From positions 31,418,043 to 31,482,042 of the forward strand of contig OX104115.1 of assembly GCA_944474755.1 (NCBI GenBank): a DNA stretch of 64,000 bases, read 5' to 3'. Below the pieces are notes generated by a model that saw nothing but the letters and a program-made list of their open reading frames with translations, searched no databases and was not told the DNA's origin. The position numbers and the translations under genes are program-made. Numbering within the stretch: position 1 is the first letter of the stretch; the number at the start of each line of letters is the position of its first letter. Origin of the DNA: Limnoperna fortunei (taxonomy: Eukaryota; Mollusca; Bivalvia; Mytilida; Modiolidae). This document shows positions 36,086-48,689 of the stretch, piece after piece.

Positions 36086-37830
36086 ATGTCATTATTACAT
36101 AATATATATTTTTGACTTTTTCCTATTGACCTAAACCAATACACGTGACTTTCCATTTCCTATCATATTGGTTTGCAAAAAAGTCATTCTACTCAATAAA
36201 AAAACATATTGCACTCTCGTGAGAAATTTATGAATGAAAATACCTAGCACGTGCTGTTTCCCCCAACGGAAATACGATAGCCAATCAAATCGTCTTTCTT
36301 TAATCCCCTAAACCAATCAAAATTATCGTTCAGACTGATGTTAGGATTATATTGTTGTTTGTAAACATGGTAACGTTGTAACGTCATAGAGTGAATGTAA
36401 TGCGGATAGTTCTGATAAGCGAAGATTTGCAGATATTACTAATTGGAAATTAATGAAATCATTAAAAAAGAGATGTTGTCAACACTCGCAAATCGAAAGA
36501 GCTTCGCCTCGTTCAATATTATTCTACCCTGCTCCATAAAACCTCATATTGATCTCGTTCAAGTGCAGTAATTGTATAGAATAACTTATTTTAAATATAA
36601 CAAGAACTATCAGTAAATGTGAGTAAAATGTGTGTTTTAGAAATCAAATTAATCTACTCTATGATCGTTTTAAGAATAATTTGGTAACATACAAGCAAAT
36701 GCAAACATCCGTGAAATATTTACACACCATTATCACGACTATAATATTCAGGATCCAAATCGAGACCGGTCTGCATCCTTATGCAAAATATTTAGTATGA
36801 CGAAAGGGCAGTAACTCTGATACACTTGAAATTCAACTAGCATGAATGCAAATTGCCGGTTATCATCATCCCCACCCCAAAAAAACCTAAATGTTATCAA
36901 CGTGTTTTAACCTTGTGTAAATATCAACTTCATCAAAACTACATATTATCTTTAGATTAATAAAAACGCACTAGTTAGGTAATAAAATATTGGAGAAACA
37001 TATTATTGAAAGTAAAGTATACTTAACATTAACAAACATTCTGATTTCTTCAATAAGGGTTGATTAGTGATACAAGGGGGATGGTATAGCCCCTTGTCCT
37101 AAAACTAATTTAAAAGTGATATTAATGAAATATCTGATAAAAATCCGCCGTTTAAAGAAAACAATTACAAGCTTAAGCTTTGTTGGTGATTTAGGTTTTC
37201 TCTCAAACTCACATTCTTGGTCACAGAACTCTTAAAATAAACTTGAGAAATATTGCAAATGACAGTTTATATGTAAAAGAATAAAACAAAACGAAATTTA
37301 TGACTTCTATGCAACCCCTCATTTATTAAACAATACTAACATCACTGTGATTTGTATACATTTTTAACATTGACCAGCATTCACCTTGGATAGTTAAAAT
37401 AAACTTTCATTTAACGTCTAAAAATATGCGTCATTTATATTTTTGACCAATTCTTTTATTCAATATTTAGAACATTTTGAGACGTTCCTACTTTTTCATC
37501 CACTTTCTAATGACGTAAATGTAAAAGTACTTAATTCTTTAAACGATTACCGAATTTTTTATCAAGCAAGATCTGAGACCAAGAAGCTCTCAAGAGCCTG
37601 CATCGCTTATCTGATTTTCCAGGCAAGTAAGATGTCATTCCCCTTATGCTAAACTAAGTCCGGTTATTTGCAATCTTCTACAGTCATAAATTGCATTAAC
37701 TTTGTAGAGGAGGTCCATTGAATCTTGCAGTATAGTTTCAACTGGTTCAATAGTTTTAAAGTTGTTTTAGAGAAGTTTAAAAAACTTTTTTCGTATGTGG
37801 TTCCTATGTTGAAATCAGCCCTGCCGTGGT
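36086..37830. other. AT-rich stretch, one weak repeat fragment
   Basis: A stretch near 36.75-36.87 kb (ggtctgcatccttatgcaaa, gggcagtaactctga) resembles dispersed molluscan repeats. Otherwise nothing supported. Confidence 0.4.
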
Positions 37831-37837
37831 TGCCATT

Positions 37838-37915
37838 TTGATTGATTGATTGTTTCTTGTATAACGTCCAGCAAGCAATATTTCAGCTATATTCATGACG
37901 TGGAAATTATAATTT
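37838..37915 (+). repeat. Short fragment of the cgtccagc-agcaatatttcagc repeat
   Basis: tataacgtccagcaagcaat and atttcagctatattcatgac are the conserved 5' block seen elsewhere at 28.55, 31.29 and 34.17 kb. Confidence 0.65.
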
Positions 37916-38063
37916 TTAAATTATTAGCAATTTAAAATTAGTTGTACTTCATGCTTCCCTTTTATACTAAAACGCTATCTCATACAATAATATGAGAATA
38001 TATACAGATACAAATGACAGTTAAAACAATAAAAAGCATGAATCTTCACAATTATTGTTGAAA

Positions 38064-38429
38064 TTAAATTCTGCTAAATAAATTAATTTCTTTCAAGAAC
38101 TTTAAAATTGTGTCGCCTGCGACAGTTTTAAATAAATTAAAAAACGTATCTACAGAATAGAAACGTTCCCGAACGTGGGCCACGTCCACACAGTCCATCA
38201 AGACATGCCTTATGGTGTATGGACTGTTGCATAGCACACATTCGGGTCGTGGCTCATTATTGAAAATATAACTATGTGTCCACGCGGGTATGTTAAGGCT
38301 GTTTTCGCGATTTGTTTTAAGGGGAGATAACCGTGTATTCAACTCATTATTATGCATGTCATGGCGGCTACGATCATCTGAGCATCTATGTAAAAAGTGA
38401 CGCAATTCAGAATTTTCCAAGAAACCCAT
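38064..38429 (-). mobile_element. LINE reverse-transcriptase C-terminal fragment (CCHC)
   Basis: The 121-codon frame contains RLSPLKTNRENSLNIPAW, then RPECVLCNSPYTIRHVLMDC and VAHVRERFYSVDTFFNLF, ending FLKEINLFSRI. The C-x2-C-x7-H-x4-C knuckle followed by a W/R-rich helix is the usual end of non-LTR retrotransposon ORF2 proteins of the Jockey/I group. A TAG lies five codons upstream of the first ATG, so this is a 5'-truncated copy, the typical product of incomplete reverse transcription. Confidence 0.8.
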
Positions 38430-38984
38430 TAGAAAAGAATGTTGCTATATGATGAAATAGTTTATAAAATGTAAATTTCTGTATTTATGTTTAATAAAAC
38501 GGTGTTTTTGAACGTAACTTTGTTAAAAATTACCGCTTCAACAACTGCCACTGATCAGCCAATCAACATCAAGCTTTGTTTTTCAACGTCCCCGAGAAGT
38601 TTTACCGCAGCCGAGCGAGCACCTGTCCAAATTATCCACATAATATTAGTTGTTTTCCGTAGCTGTAAAGAAGTTGCCGCAAATTATGTTCAAAATTTGG
38701 TAAGTTTAATTTACTTATTTTAATTTCCAGCAAACAAAAACATCAAACACTGTTTAGATTTGGTAGAACTTGAAATATTTGATTTACCATGTGTTGACGA
38801 GACGGAGCACGTGGCATATAAAAAAAATAATATTTGACTTTTTAGTAAATGCAATCAATGGTTTTCATGAAATTATTTCATTTATTGTCATATTGATGTA
38901 ATGTCTCTCCCGAAATAAGTTTACTACAAATTTAATTAGAAACAATGCACAACACGTGATTGATTTCTGCTATATAGCCTATAT

Positions 38985-39445
38985 CATATTATCAGGGACA
39001 TTTTATAATAGTATGGTCTGTCCATGGCAATATTCAGGACAAAGACAATTTTGCAATTAAACAATTTGGGGAAAATTCACCAAAGGGGTAAAAATGTAGA
39101 AAGCCAAAGGAAAAGTATGGGGTAATGGGCAGACTATGCTTGGGCGAAAAGATAACCTTTTGTAGTGCCTACGACAGTCCTGCTCTTGTAAACATCTAAA
39201 AAGGGGGGTTCTAACGGAAGGAGTGTGGCCAAACATGTAACCCACTGTGCACTGTGGTTGGTTATTAGTCTTTCAGGTGTATTACCCCCTCCCCCTCCCC
39301 ACACACACACTGAGACGGCAGCATCCCTTAAAGTTATCTGCCACCTAGCGGGGAAACACGCTATATAGCTCTGCTTTGAGTTGACCAATATGAACACACA
39401 CACAGCATGGTCCCAGTGGTTGAAGATTAAAAGCCTTCTTTATAC
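38985..39445 (+). repeat. Bivalve repeat, longest uninterrupted copy
   Basis: It runs from ggcaatattcaggacaaaga through gccaaaggaaaagtatgggg, cttttgtagtgcctacgaca, catctaaaaaggggggttct, gtaacccactgtgcactgtg to agcatggtcccagtgg. A (CA)n tract lies near 39.30 kb. It serves as reference for the nested copy at 28.5 kb. Confidence 0.7.
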
Positions 39446-39683
39446 ATCCATGCAAATCATATTGCCTTTATTGGTTCTAATCAATATTGTTTTATATGTG
39501 ACCAGGATATTTTGATTCAAAATTTGGTAATTATACATTTTTTAATAACTAAATTACTAAAAAAATGTCCTTTTTCACAAACAAAAACAAACAGTACTGC
39601 AGATATAAGTAATTTTGTTGTACATTTAAAACTTTTTTTTTCAGATAAAGTATTTGTAAGTTTATTTAACTTGAAATTTGAAA

Positions 39684-39938
39684 ATGCCAGCTATTAATGT
39701 GTTAGTCTTGGGCCATAGCTTTGTCAACAGATTGTGGCAAGACATTAGAGGTTTAAGGGACCCTGCTTTTATGCCTCATTTGAATTTAAGAAATTCTAAT
39801 ATTCGAGTTAGATTTCTTGGTTTAAGTGGAGGTAATATCAACACCCTCCTAAATGATTCACAGGGCATGGTCAGAACCAAAAAGTTTTTCAGAAGTTTAA
39901 GGGGTGCAGCAATGTCAGTGGTTAAATCTCTGCCTTAA
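39684..39938 (+). CDS. SGNH-hydrolase-like N-terminal fragment (probably mobile-element derived)
   Basis: From ATG 39684 the frame gives MPAINVLVLGHSFVNRLWQD and later RVRFLGLSGGNINTLLND, ending at TAA 39936-39938. G-H-S in place of the G-D-S block I and the G-L-S-G-G step are the first two signatures of SGNH-type esterases. Such domains occur in some LINE (CR1) ORF1 proteins and in Ngaro/DIRS elements, and many bivalve copies look like element debris. The frame stops after about 84 residues, well before the third and fourth blocks, and I see no continuation downstream. It is therefore a first exon, or more likely a truncated relic. No link to the KDZ-like gene 4 kb downstream is visible. Confidence 0.4.
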   Translation: MPAINVLVLGHSFVNRLWQDIRGLRDPAFMPHLNLRNSNIRVRFLGLSGGNINTLLNDSQGMVRTKKFFRSLRGAAMSVVKSLP

Positions 39939-41915
39939 ATTGCTGTTTTTCATCTTGCCAATATAACAAATTCTGAAAACTGTTTCAGTCAGTTAGCACT
40001 TAAATTGTTCCTGTCACCAATGTTGCTTCAATGATTTGGTACTTGTATTGTTCTCCTCTCAATATCGACCGCTCAATGTTGCTTCAATTACCTAGCACTA
40101 TAATATTAATGTTCAGTATGTTTCGAGTTGCTTCTGTGAGTTAGCATATAATTTTAGTAGGAATTATATAAACATCTGTGTTTATATCATTACCACAATA
40201 TTAGCATTTTAAATGTAGCACAATCAAGTTTGTATATACAGTAGTTGGCAAGACTGTATTTATTCTGGTAGCAATTATTTTTTAAATTAGTTTACCTTTT
40301 TTAAACCCGTATTTTATCCTGATAGGTGGTCCACAGGGGTGGCAATGTCTTTCAGGATACGAGGTTTTGTAATGTTTGGTCAATTAACATTTCAATTACT
40401 CGCTGCTAACTTTTTGAAAATTAATTTACTGCATAAAAAAAACCCCAATTTAACTTAATATGACTGCTCACTTTAATTTTTCTAGTACATCCCAGGTGCT
40501 TATTTTTTTAATTTGGAAAGGCCTGTTCGCTCACAATATTCTAGACTGTAATTTAGGAATTCTTTTATATTTAGTCTACGAGTTCTGTTTTGCATTCAAA
40601 TAAAATAAGAGATGTTTTTCTCTGATCTCGGTCTTGTTCTTTTTCTTCTCATTCTCGTTGTTTATCTGTTTATTATGTTCTGTTGATGCGTTATCAAATA
40701 ATAAGAGATGTTTTGTCAGATGTTATTTGTTCTTGTTCATCATGTTTTTGTTCTTCTTGTTCGCAATCTGTTTATTAGGTTCTGTTGGAGTTCTCAAAAG
40801 ATGTTTTGTCAGATTCTTTATTTTTATTCTTGTTCTCTCTCTGTTTACTATATTTTCTGTTGTTGCATTCTCAAATATTGTTGCATTCTATAGAAGTTAT
40901 CGATTAGAAATGTATACATATACAATTGTATTTACTACTTACTATCATTCAACGACTCCACTTGATTTTGAATCTCAAATTCAATGTACATCTTAATAAA
41001 TTTCCGTTTTAAATAAGCAAATTTAGAATTTAAATTTACAGCCCTTTAAATTTTAGTTAACCATTAGTCATATTTTTTTTACACTTATCATTATTATGGT
41101 TTTTTTTAATATATATTGCAAATAATAAGTTACATTTTTTATTTAAAATGTATAAATGTCATTTGGTTGTAAGTATAAGTATTATATGTTTGGTTTTTTT
41201 TGTTGTTGTTGTTTACTATGTTTCCATTGTATTACTTTCTTGTGTTTGTTTAAATTCACTTTCTGGCTTAGTGATATTGTGTTGTTAGTTTTCTAAAGCC
41301 AGGAGTAGAACTGTGTTTTCAAGTTGTCACTGGTATTCACACTTTGTTGTTTTCTGATTATAATTTACCAGTAAGTTCAGTCAATTTCTCTGCAAAACTC
41401 TTTGATCATGTGTTTCAGTTTGATCTTTTGATTTTTACCAAAATCCTGCATTTTTATTGGCAAAACTTAACAGTCTGGGATTAAAGCACATTTTTGTTTT
41501 TTGTTATTGGATAGTTTAGAATACTTGCTAATGCAAAAAGTTTCAATTTTTAATTTTTTTTTAAGTATTGCTTGTCTTTTTAAAATTAACACGAATTCTG
41601 CTCAAGATTCAGTACGAGGCCATGAGCAATAGTACAGAATCCTTACTTAACCTTTGTAAATGGATTCATCTTTACTCCAGGGTTTGACACTAGCACTGGG
41701 CGGCATAATCATTTGAGGGATAGTTGATAGTTAAATATAGTACCTGAGATGGGCTAGTCGTTTTGCAAGTTGCTGTGTAACTCCTCTTTGTTTCAATTAA
41801 AAAGCGATGTTGAATTTAAGCTGTACTAGTATATTTGAATTTTTACCTGATGTCAAATTTGAAATTTTCCCATTTTGGTAAGAAATATTCGTAATTTTGT
41901 CACTGTGTCTAGCTT

Positions 41916-42006
41916 ATCGTGTTTACGCGCCATTAACAATATAAAAGCAGTTGAAGCTTGTTCCAATCTAAATTTTATTATATTGTTAATGGTGCGTAAA
42001 CACGAT
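41916..42006. repeat. Hairpin, 28-bp arms with one mismatch
   Basis: 41916-41943 (atcgtgtttacgcgcc and on) pairs with 41979-42006 (ggtgcgtaaacacgat at its end) around a 35-bp loop. The arms extend imperfectly outward. MITE-like or a structured regulatory element. Confidence 0.8.
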
Positions 42007-43178
42007 TTGAGCATATTGTGAAAATATGACTGTAAACTATTTCTAAGCACAAGAAATTATGAAAACATGGTCCCAAGTTGGTACTAGTAGTAAATCTTGC
42101 TGAGAACTATTTATTTTTAAAAGGACACTAGCCCTGTAGACTTTCACTTTAACAGATAGTGTCCAACCCTTTTCTCGTACTGGGTTGCTAGAGGGTCTGA
42201 TGATTTGGTCATTAATTAGATTCAGTATACTTTTATATAGTTCTTAAAAAAAATCAAATGATGAATTTAATATTTGTACAGTGAAGACCAAGTGATCAGT
42301 GTATTCGCCAATAAAACCGGTGGACGTGTTAGCAATAAAAGTGCAAAATTTTTGTCTTTATGAGAATTTTTTTTATTGTAGCTGGCACCGCTTGAAAATT
42401 CTGATTCAAGATTAGAACAAACATTTTCAAATTGTATTCATATATAACACCAACATTTCCAACATTTTAAAAAAGGGTGTAAATTACATGTACATCTAAC
42501 ATCTATTCAGTCATTCAGGCAGATTGTACATTTTAAAAATAATGGGTCTAGTAAATGGGACAGATTTGAAAGTAATGTATGCTATGCATGTACATATAAT
42601 GGTGATGATAGTGTTTCCTTTTTTTTTGATCTAGTGATGGATGTTGAAACCAGTTCAAAACAGATTTTAAATACGAAGACCAGTTGATGATGGATTCTGG
42701 TATTTTATATGTAAGTGATTTAGAAAACAATTTTTATGTTGCATGGAATTCAATGTCATCACAAACAAAAGTTTTCTGTTTATACAGTAGGATTCTGATT
42801 TCTGAGACTTTTTTATGAACTCTTAATTGAATAAAGATGTAACTTAATCACTAAATGAATATGAGCTATTTCAGCTTGTGGTCACTCTGCATTTAAAAGC
42901 CACATTAATACATGAAAGGTGCAATGTCTTTAACAATCTTAAATTTTTTGTTGGTTTGAATAAAACAATTCAGACTACTATCAAAATTGTAGAAAGACCA
43001 AACAGAAACTATGCTGCCGTGTAAACTTTTCTCTTTGTATCAATGTGGCTTTTTCTTCCATATCTTGGCTGCATTCCCCACCTCCCACCACACTTTTAAT
43101 CAGTCCAGGTTAGGCTGCATTAAACCACACCTTTGCAATAAGCTAAATGTATTCAGTGCAAAAGACAGGTTAAAAAGT

Positions 43179-43292
43179 TTCTCTTCTGAAACTACATGTA
43201 CTCATACTTTATATTACATTTTCTCTTCTGAAACTACTCTTACTTTATAATACATTTTCTCTTCTCAAACTACTCTTACTTTATAAAACATT
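43179..43292. repeat. Three-copy tandem repeat, about 37-45 bp
   Basis: tctcttctgaaactac followed by tactttata(t/a)tacatttt occurs three times in a row. The first copy has a short insertion (atgtactca). Confidence 0.85.
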
Positions 43293-43877
43293 AATAAATA
43301 TGTACATGTAAATAAAAATCTGAAGTTTCTTTCTGAAATTAGTGCCAATTGAACCAAACCTTAATTAAGTGCATTCAACAGAGCTCGAGGTAAAGTTGTT
43401 TGAAGTTCATTTTGTCAAATTCTTGACAAAACAAGCAAATTGTTAGTTTCTTGATTTTGTAGAAAATCACAACATTGGTTTTAGCATCTTTTCAAATTTA
43501 TCTCTGCAAGAAAGCACAACTAATTCCAGTTTCCAAATTATTAAATTTAAATAAAACTGCTGAAAACATAAAAAAGAAAGTAGAAATGTCAGTATGTCAC
43601 AACAACTCAAATTGTTCACTGACCCAATACCTCCTGACAAAAAAATTCAACAACATCTAATTACTTGTGAAGGATCTATTACATGTGAAATCAATGCAGA
43701 AAGCTGAAAGTCACAATATCACAGTAACCCATATTTTCGTACTCATACATACATGTAAAGAAGTTATATAGGCAGCCCATTGAATTTTACTAATTTTAAG
43801 TCTTAAATGAGTTATTTAGTTATCATAATGTTAAAATAATTTATTTAGATTTTATTTAAAGAAACTTCTTTTTTTAG

Positions 43878-44364
43878 ATAGTTGAAGCATCACGGATTGG
43901 GTCTGTTCCTGTTGCGAGAGTTTGGAGTGAAAAATGTAGGAGTCATGGACTTGTAACTGTTTCTAAAGGAAAACTTTTTTGTTTATTCTGCCATAAAAAT
44001 TACTGTGATCATTGTAAAATCTTAAAATCTTTAAGTAATGAGTCAGTGAACAATCCTGTTGTTGATGAACTTCTTGAACTAGTACTATCTGATAATACTT
44101 CTTCATCAAGTAATGCAAACAATAAGATCACCTGCCATTCATTTAGAAGGTTATCAGTTCCACCAACTGAACAAATAATAAGTTGTTTCACCACAGGAAT
44201 TGTAACTAATCTTGACAGACATGATGAAAATATAGTATGCTTACCAGAAGATGTTCTCTGTCGTCATTGTGGAGGTGATCTGGCTGCAGGTTGTCCAACT
44301 ATGCATGGATGGATTGCCAGGAATGCAACTATTGTGACAAAGACATATCTTGGAAAAGGAAATG
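43878..44364 (+). CDS. KDZ-like gene, exon 1 found (zinc-finger N-terminal part)
   Basis: The acceptor tttttttag precedes ATA at 43878; the frame is open throughout. It encodes VARVWSEKCRSHGLVTVSKG, the finger KLFCLFCHKNYCDHCK, an acidic/Ser-rich linker, then CRHCGGDLAAGCPTMHGWIA and TKTYLGKGN. The end at 44364 uses a GC donor (aatg|gcaagt), the only one that joins in frame to the next exon (giving GNV-YYHPC). No start codon is visible, so an upstream exon must exist or be lost. Confidence 0.75.
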
Positions 44365-45077
44365 GCAAGTACATTTTGTAGTTTAACAAAAATAAATATA
44401 TCTTTTCACTTTATAAGCTCAGGGATGCACCAGAATTAATTGTGTTTGGGGATGGGTTAAATATTTAGAAATATTTTATTAAGAAAAATCAATAATTATT
44501 TCATGGTTGGCAGAGTAGTGGAAAAGGTGCCTCCCACAGATTTAATTCTGAAACAGCCTTCACCTGGAACACAGGTCAATTGGAAGTTATGGACAATATC
44601 AATTCTAATCGTCCCCTCTGAGACCAATGAAGGGATTGAATTATACCAGGGTTCGACAAAAACACTAGTCCACTAGCCCAGAAAATCAAGGAGGAGTAAT
44701 AAAAGCTGAAAAGTGGTAGTCTGTCAGGGCTAGTAATGTTGGTACTTTTGAATTATTTTCATTGCAGAAACTATTTGATAAATTTAGGTTAACATACAAA
44801 CAATTAGTTTTTTAAAGTGCTTAATATCTCCTTTGCCAAGATCATCTTCTCATAGCCTGCTGCCATATCTGATTTTAAAGGCTTTCATCAAAACAAGATG
44901 ACAGCTATTACTAAAAATACAAAATAAGGTATCTTAAAAGAACATAGGTAAAAGTAAAATTTTGCAAATACACTAAAGTAAACACTTGTAAATGATGTGG
45001 TTGTATAACGTTATAAGTTGTTTCAAAGGTCCTTCTAATTTTATAGTGTTAAACAGAATTTAAAAATTAATTTGCAG

Positions 45078-45213
45078 TTTATTACCATCCCTGTCTTCAG
45101 TGTGATTTAGTGACACTTTTTGATGGTAAAGACAAGTGTTTGTTGAATATGGGAAGTTACCGCGTAGGACATGATGTCTTAAGATCATCTATGCACAGTT
45201 TCCAGCATGGGAG
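45078..45213 (+). CDS. KDZ-like gene, exon 2
   Basis: Acceptor atttgcag, donor gggag|gtaata. It encodes YYHPCLQCDLVTLFDGKDKC then GSYRVGHDVLRSSMHSFQHG: a second Cys pair and a short conserved helix. Enters at phase 1 and leaves at phase 2, compatible with both neighbours. Confidence 0.8.
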
Positions 45214-46170
45214 GTAATATTTCTAATTAAATATAATAACGGACAAAAGTGTGGGCAAAGAGATGTAGAAAGGCTTCCTACCGTCTGTCATTTGGATTCC
45301 ATAGCAAAAACTAACTTAATAAATCTGTTATTTACTCAATAATAGTTTTTTTAAATGAACTACCGTGTTGCACATCATTGATAAAACACTTATAATGAAT
45401 AAATGTATATGAGAAAATTTTATTCTGATGAATAATTTTTTTCTGATGAATTGCATTTGTCAACAAGTGTAGTCAATTCCACAATTTACCTGTACATGTA
45501 CAGTGGCCATGTTGAAAACAGATATCCCCTGTATTGTAACAAATATTTAAAATCAACAATAGATACAGAACATTAAACTTCAAAGTGCTTTTTTGAAAAA
45601 TTTAGTTCCATTGAAATGTCTGTGGAAGGTTTCTTGTTCCTGTATGATGTAAGTTGCTTAACAGTGACCTTTCTATGTTTCGTTCATATGACATTCACAA
45701 TTGGTCACACAAAAACAGTAAAAATGTCTTTAAAAATCTTAAGTTGTATTTTGAAAGTGGTACTTGTACATTATTTGAAGAATTTTTTATGTCATATTTT
45801 AGAGAAAGAATATGGATTATATCCCAAGAACACAGCAATCCACAATTAACACCACTAATATTTAATCAAAATTTACTGCATGTGAAACCCTTTTCTGGAT
45901 TTACCTTTGTCAGACATGCTAAGACGTCAAAAATTTTGGAAGACTAGATAAGTGAAAATTTTCAAGGTCCAAAAATTCAATCAGTTGAAAAAATATATTA
46001 AACATAAAAATCAGTAAACATTTTTTGGTAAATTTGATGGTCTTAAAATATCTTTATTGCTAAGCATTGACTGTAAAATTGTATTGCGACCATCAAATTC
46101 ACAGTTGGGCCTCCTACTCTTTAAATGGTGTTCAGTTATTACTAACTTGTGCGTTTCTTTATCATTTTAG

Positions 46171-46458
46171 AAGACCTCTCTACACATTCTACTCAGTATT
46201 TGTAGACGATCACCAAGATTATGGAAACACTAACATAATGGAAGAATTCTCCTATCACAAGTTGCGAGCTGCATGGTTGTCTTATCTAAGTTTATTAGAT
46301 ATTGACTATGCCCAAGGATTTTCTTGCCCACAATGCCCTGGTGACAATGGTCCAGATATAGTTATTTGTGATGGTACATCGCTGTCGTTCCAGAGGAGAA
46401 TGTGGACATGGAAAAATCAAGAAAGCCGTAAAGATGATGGACCCAATAAAAAATCAGG
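46171..46458 (+). CDS. KDZ-like gene, exon 3 (first catalytic Asp region)
   Basis: Acceptor atcattttag, donor tcagg|gtaata. It encodes RPLYTFYSVFVDDHQDYGNT, SYHKLRAAWLSYLSLLDIDY and FSCPQCPGDNGPDIVICDGT followed by SLSFQRRMW. The C-P-x-C ... V-x-C-D-G block is characteristic of this family; its Asp is the probable first catalytic acid. The exon is fully open. Confidence 0.85.
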
Positions 46459-47021
46459 GTAATAATAATAATTATGAGTTTAATGTGTATAATGTTAGAA
46501 TAGTTATGTCATAGTTTCTACAGGTAAATAAAATTTAGCTTCGGGCAGAAATGTGTACATAGAATTCATTTAATTTTGCAGTCATTATGCAGTCTTTGTC
46601 CACAACATACGATTTAGAATACATGTTTGTAGCTTTTTTTAAGTGGCAGTTTAAGTAACCAATGATAACCATCAATACTGATGTTTATTTTTGACATAGA
46701 CCAGTGACATAAAACTTGATTAAAATATTTTGTTGTTGAGTTATAATGAAGCTATCTCCCAAAATCTTACTTTTGTAGGAGAAATAAGTGCTAATAGGTG
46801 TTATTAGGAAATACCAGGAGCTATTCAACTTCCGATAAGATAGTTTGAGGTCTTTTTGTTTCATTTCTCCCACTTACACAAAGACTAAAAATTTCTATCA
46901 CAATAATAATAATAATACACGTTTAAAAACAAATGCTAATTTTAATGATATAGTGATTAGGTTTGTTCCTCTTAGTTTTTTAATTTCAGAATAAATCATT
47001 TCATACATTTTATAATTTTAG

Positions 47022-47683
47022 TTTTAAAGAACGTGTGTTCCTTCCTGATGCTAAACTGAGGAAGTTGCTGTTTAGATATGCTACAGGTGGAACAGTTGTT
47101 AGAGGGAAACACAGTAAACAGTTAACATCTGATGATAAAAAAGAGTTGTTAAAGAAATTGTCAGCTGAGTCACCAACACTCAGCTTATTTCTCAAGTCAG
47201 TTGATGATGGGACTCTTAAGTTGCCTAGGTACTGTATGGAGTTTATAACTTCATTGTCTTCTAAATCTCTTGTATGTGGATACATCCACCCATGTCAAGA
47301 GGTACAATTGCTTATTATGGACTTAGTGAATGGAGAGGATATAAAAAAGATCCCATAAAGTGGCAGAACTTGCATACATATGTACCAGTTCTTTTTAACT
47401 TGTTCGAAGAATCAACAGGATCTCCAGCTCCTCCTTAGATTCGTCCACTGTTGGAAGAGCTATGGGAATTAGCAGTTGTTTCTTTTCAACACTATGGAAA
47501 CCAACAGGAATTTCCACCTGATACCCACGATGAGGAATTGGCCTTCTTTCCATCACTGCCCAAAATTAAGAGGTCGAGGACATTATCCTATGGATAAAAG
47601 AACAGTAGATAAAACCTGCAAAAAGACATTCAAGGGCCATCCTTCACTCCTACCAGGAATTTTTACCCTATATTGTCCACATG
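47022..47683 (+). pseudogene. KDZ-like gene, exon 4 with frame changes and a stop
   Basis: Acceptor tataattttag, donor cacatg|gtgagt. The first part reads FKERVFLPDAKLRKLLFRYA through SLVCGYIHPCQE. From about 47301 similarity moves to another frame (IAYYGLSEWRGYKKDP, YVPVLFNLFEE), hits TAG at 47436, continues IRPLLEELWELAVVSFQHYG to FFPSLPK, and near 47562 returns to the original frame (LRGRGHYPMDKRTVDK, GHPSLLPGIFTLYCPHG). Removing 47302-47438 as an intron (gag|gtacaa to cctccttag) would bypass the first change and the stop, but not the change near 47562. Confidence 0.75.
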
Positions 47684-48564
47684 GTGAGTATTTTAGTTCC
47701 CTACAGGAAAGTTCATACACATATGCATTATCTCCAACTTTTTGCTATGAACAAAGATTTACAAGTCCTTTTGGTCCTGTAATGACTTAATTTTATGGCA
47801 TTTATACACTCATTTACTATAATTCATTGGTTTAACAACAGCTGACTTTATTGCCCCCCTTGCCTTTATTAAACATTGGTGTGCATGGAGGGCAGGGGAT
47901 TTATAACCCGGGATCCTGGGTAAAAATCTTCATGACTTCATATTTTACCCCAGGTCATAGCAAAAACTGACTATCGTCTGATTGGTTGTCATGCTACACC
48001 TTTTTGCTGGTTCTACGAATATCAGAATGACAAGTTCCTATTTTTTCATCATTTTATGAATGAAAGAATGTTTTTAATAATTATGACTTCAACATTAAAA
48101 GATTATATTTTAACGTTCGAATTTATTTTTTACTTTCTAAATATTTAATGTTTCTTTGAATATTTGAAATATAAAAATATCAAAAAACTTATTTCATTTT
48201 TTGTCTTTCAATAAGCATGAAATTCCTTGCTTATTCATTTGCCATGAACTTGAAGCCAAGGCCGCTTAGGATATTGACCAGGATGCCAGGTTAAGGGGAT
48301 ATAAACATGATAAAGCTGCATGATGTTTTGTATTTAAATTTAATTTTTCTTTAATTTGTCACAAAATGTTACTAGTTTAAAGATAACAAATTTGATTGAT
48401 GTATAATCATAAATATATGTGCTAACTTAGGTCTTTCTGAGAGTGTGGGTACAAAGGTTTTTTTTCATTTGAATCTTTATCTTTAAGCAGATAAATGGAA
48501 CAACATGGTTATTACATGTACACAAAAAAATGAAAAGAACATGTATCTTTTAATTTATATTTAG

Positions 48565-48648
48565 GTGTCTGTTATGGATTCCAAGTGATGCCATCAAATG
48601 AATCTCCAAATATTCCCTTTACCATTTTCAAAACCAGGTTTTCCACAG
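48565..48648 (+). CDS. KDZ-like gene, exon 5
   Basis: Acceptor ttatatttag, donor tccacag|gtaaga. It encodes VCYGFQVMPSNESPNIPFTI then FKTRFST, a highly conserved core strand of the family directly after the C-P-H-G of exon 4. 84 bp, phase 1 to phase 1. Confidence 0.85.
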
Positions 48649-48689
48649 GTAAGAAACAGTAAATAACATTTTGTTGTGGCATTGACTTA

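Larger units (their letters stand above)
39939..43877. other. AT-rich stretch upstream of the KDZ-like coding region
   Basis: No exon is convincing here. Any 5' exons of the KDZ-like gene would be expected in this interval, but none was found. Long hydrophobic frames at 40.63-41.0 kb are products of T-rich sequence. A hairpin (41916-42006) and a small tandem repeat (43179-43292) are listed separately. Confidence 0.5.

Noticed and set aside
40634..40996. 120-codon hydrophobic frame resembling a membrane protein
   Set aside because: T-rich low-complexity sequence with internal repeats of the same phrase; no domain or splice context.
42640..42715. Possible start exon for the KDZ-like gene (MDVETSSKQILNTKTS)
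   Set aside because: It meets two stops at once, and no donor links it in frame to 43878.
45616..45947. Open frames of 77-97 codons between KDZ exons 2 and 3
   Set aside because: Exon 2 joins exon 3 in phase without them, and no family resemblance was seen.
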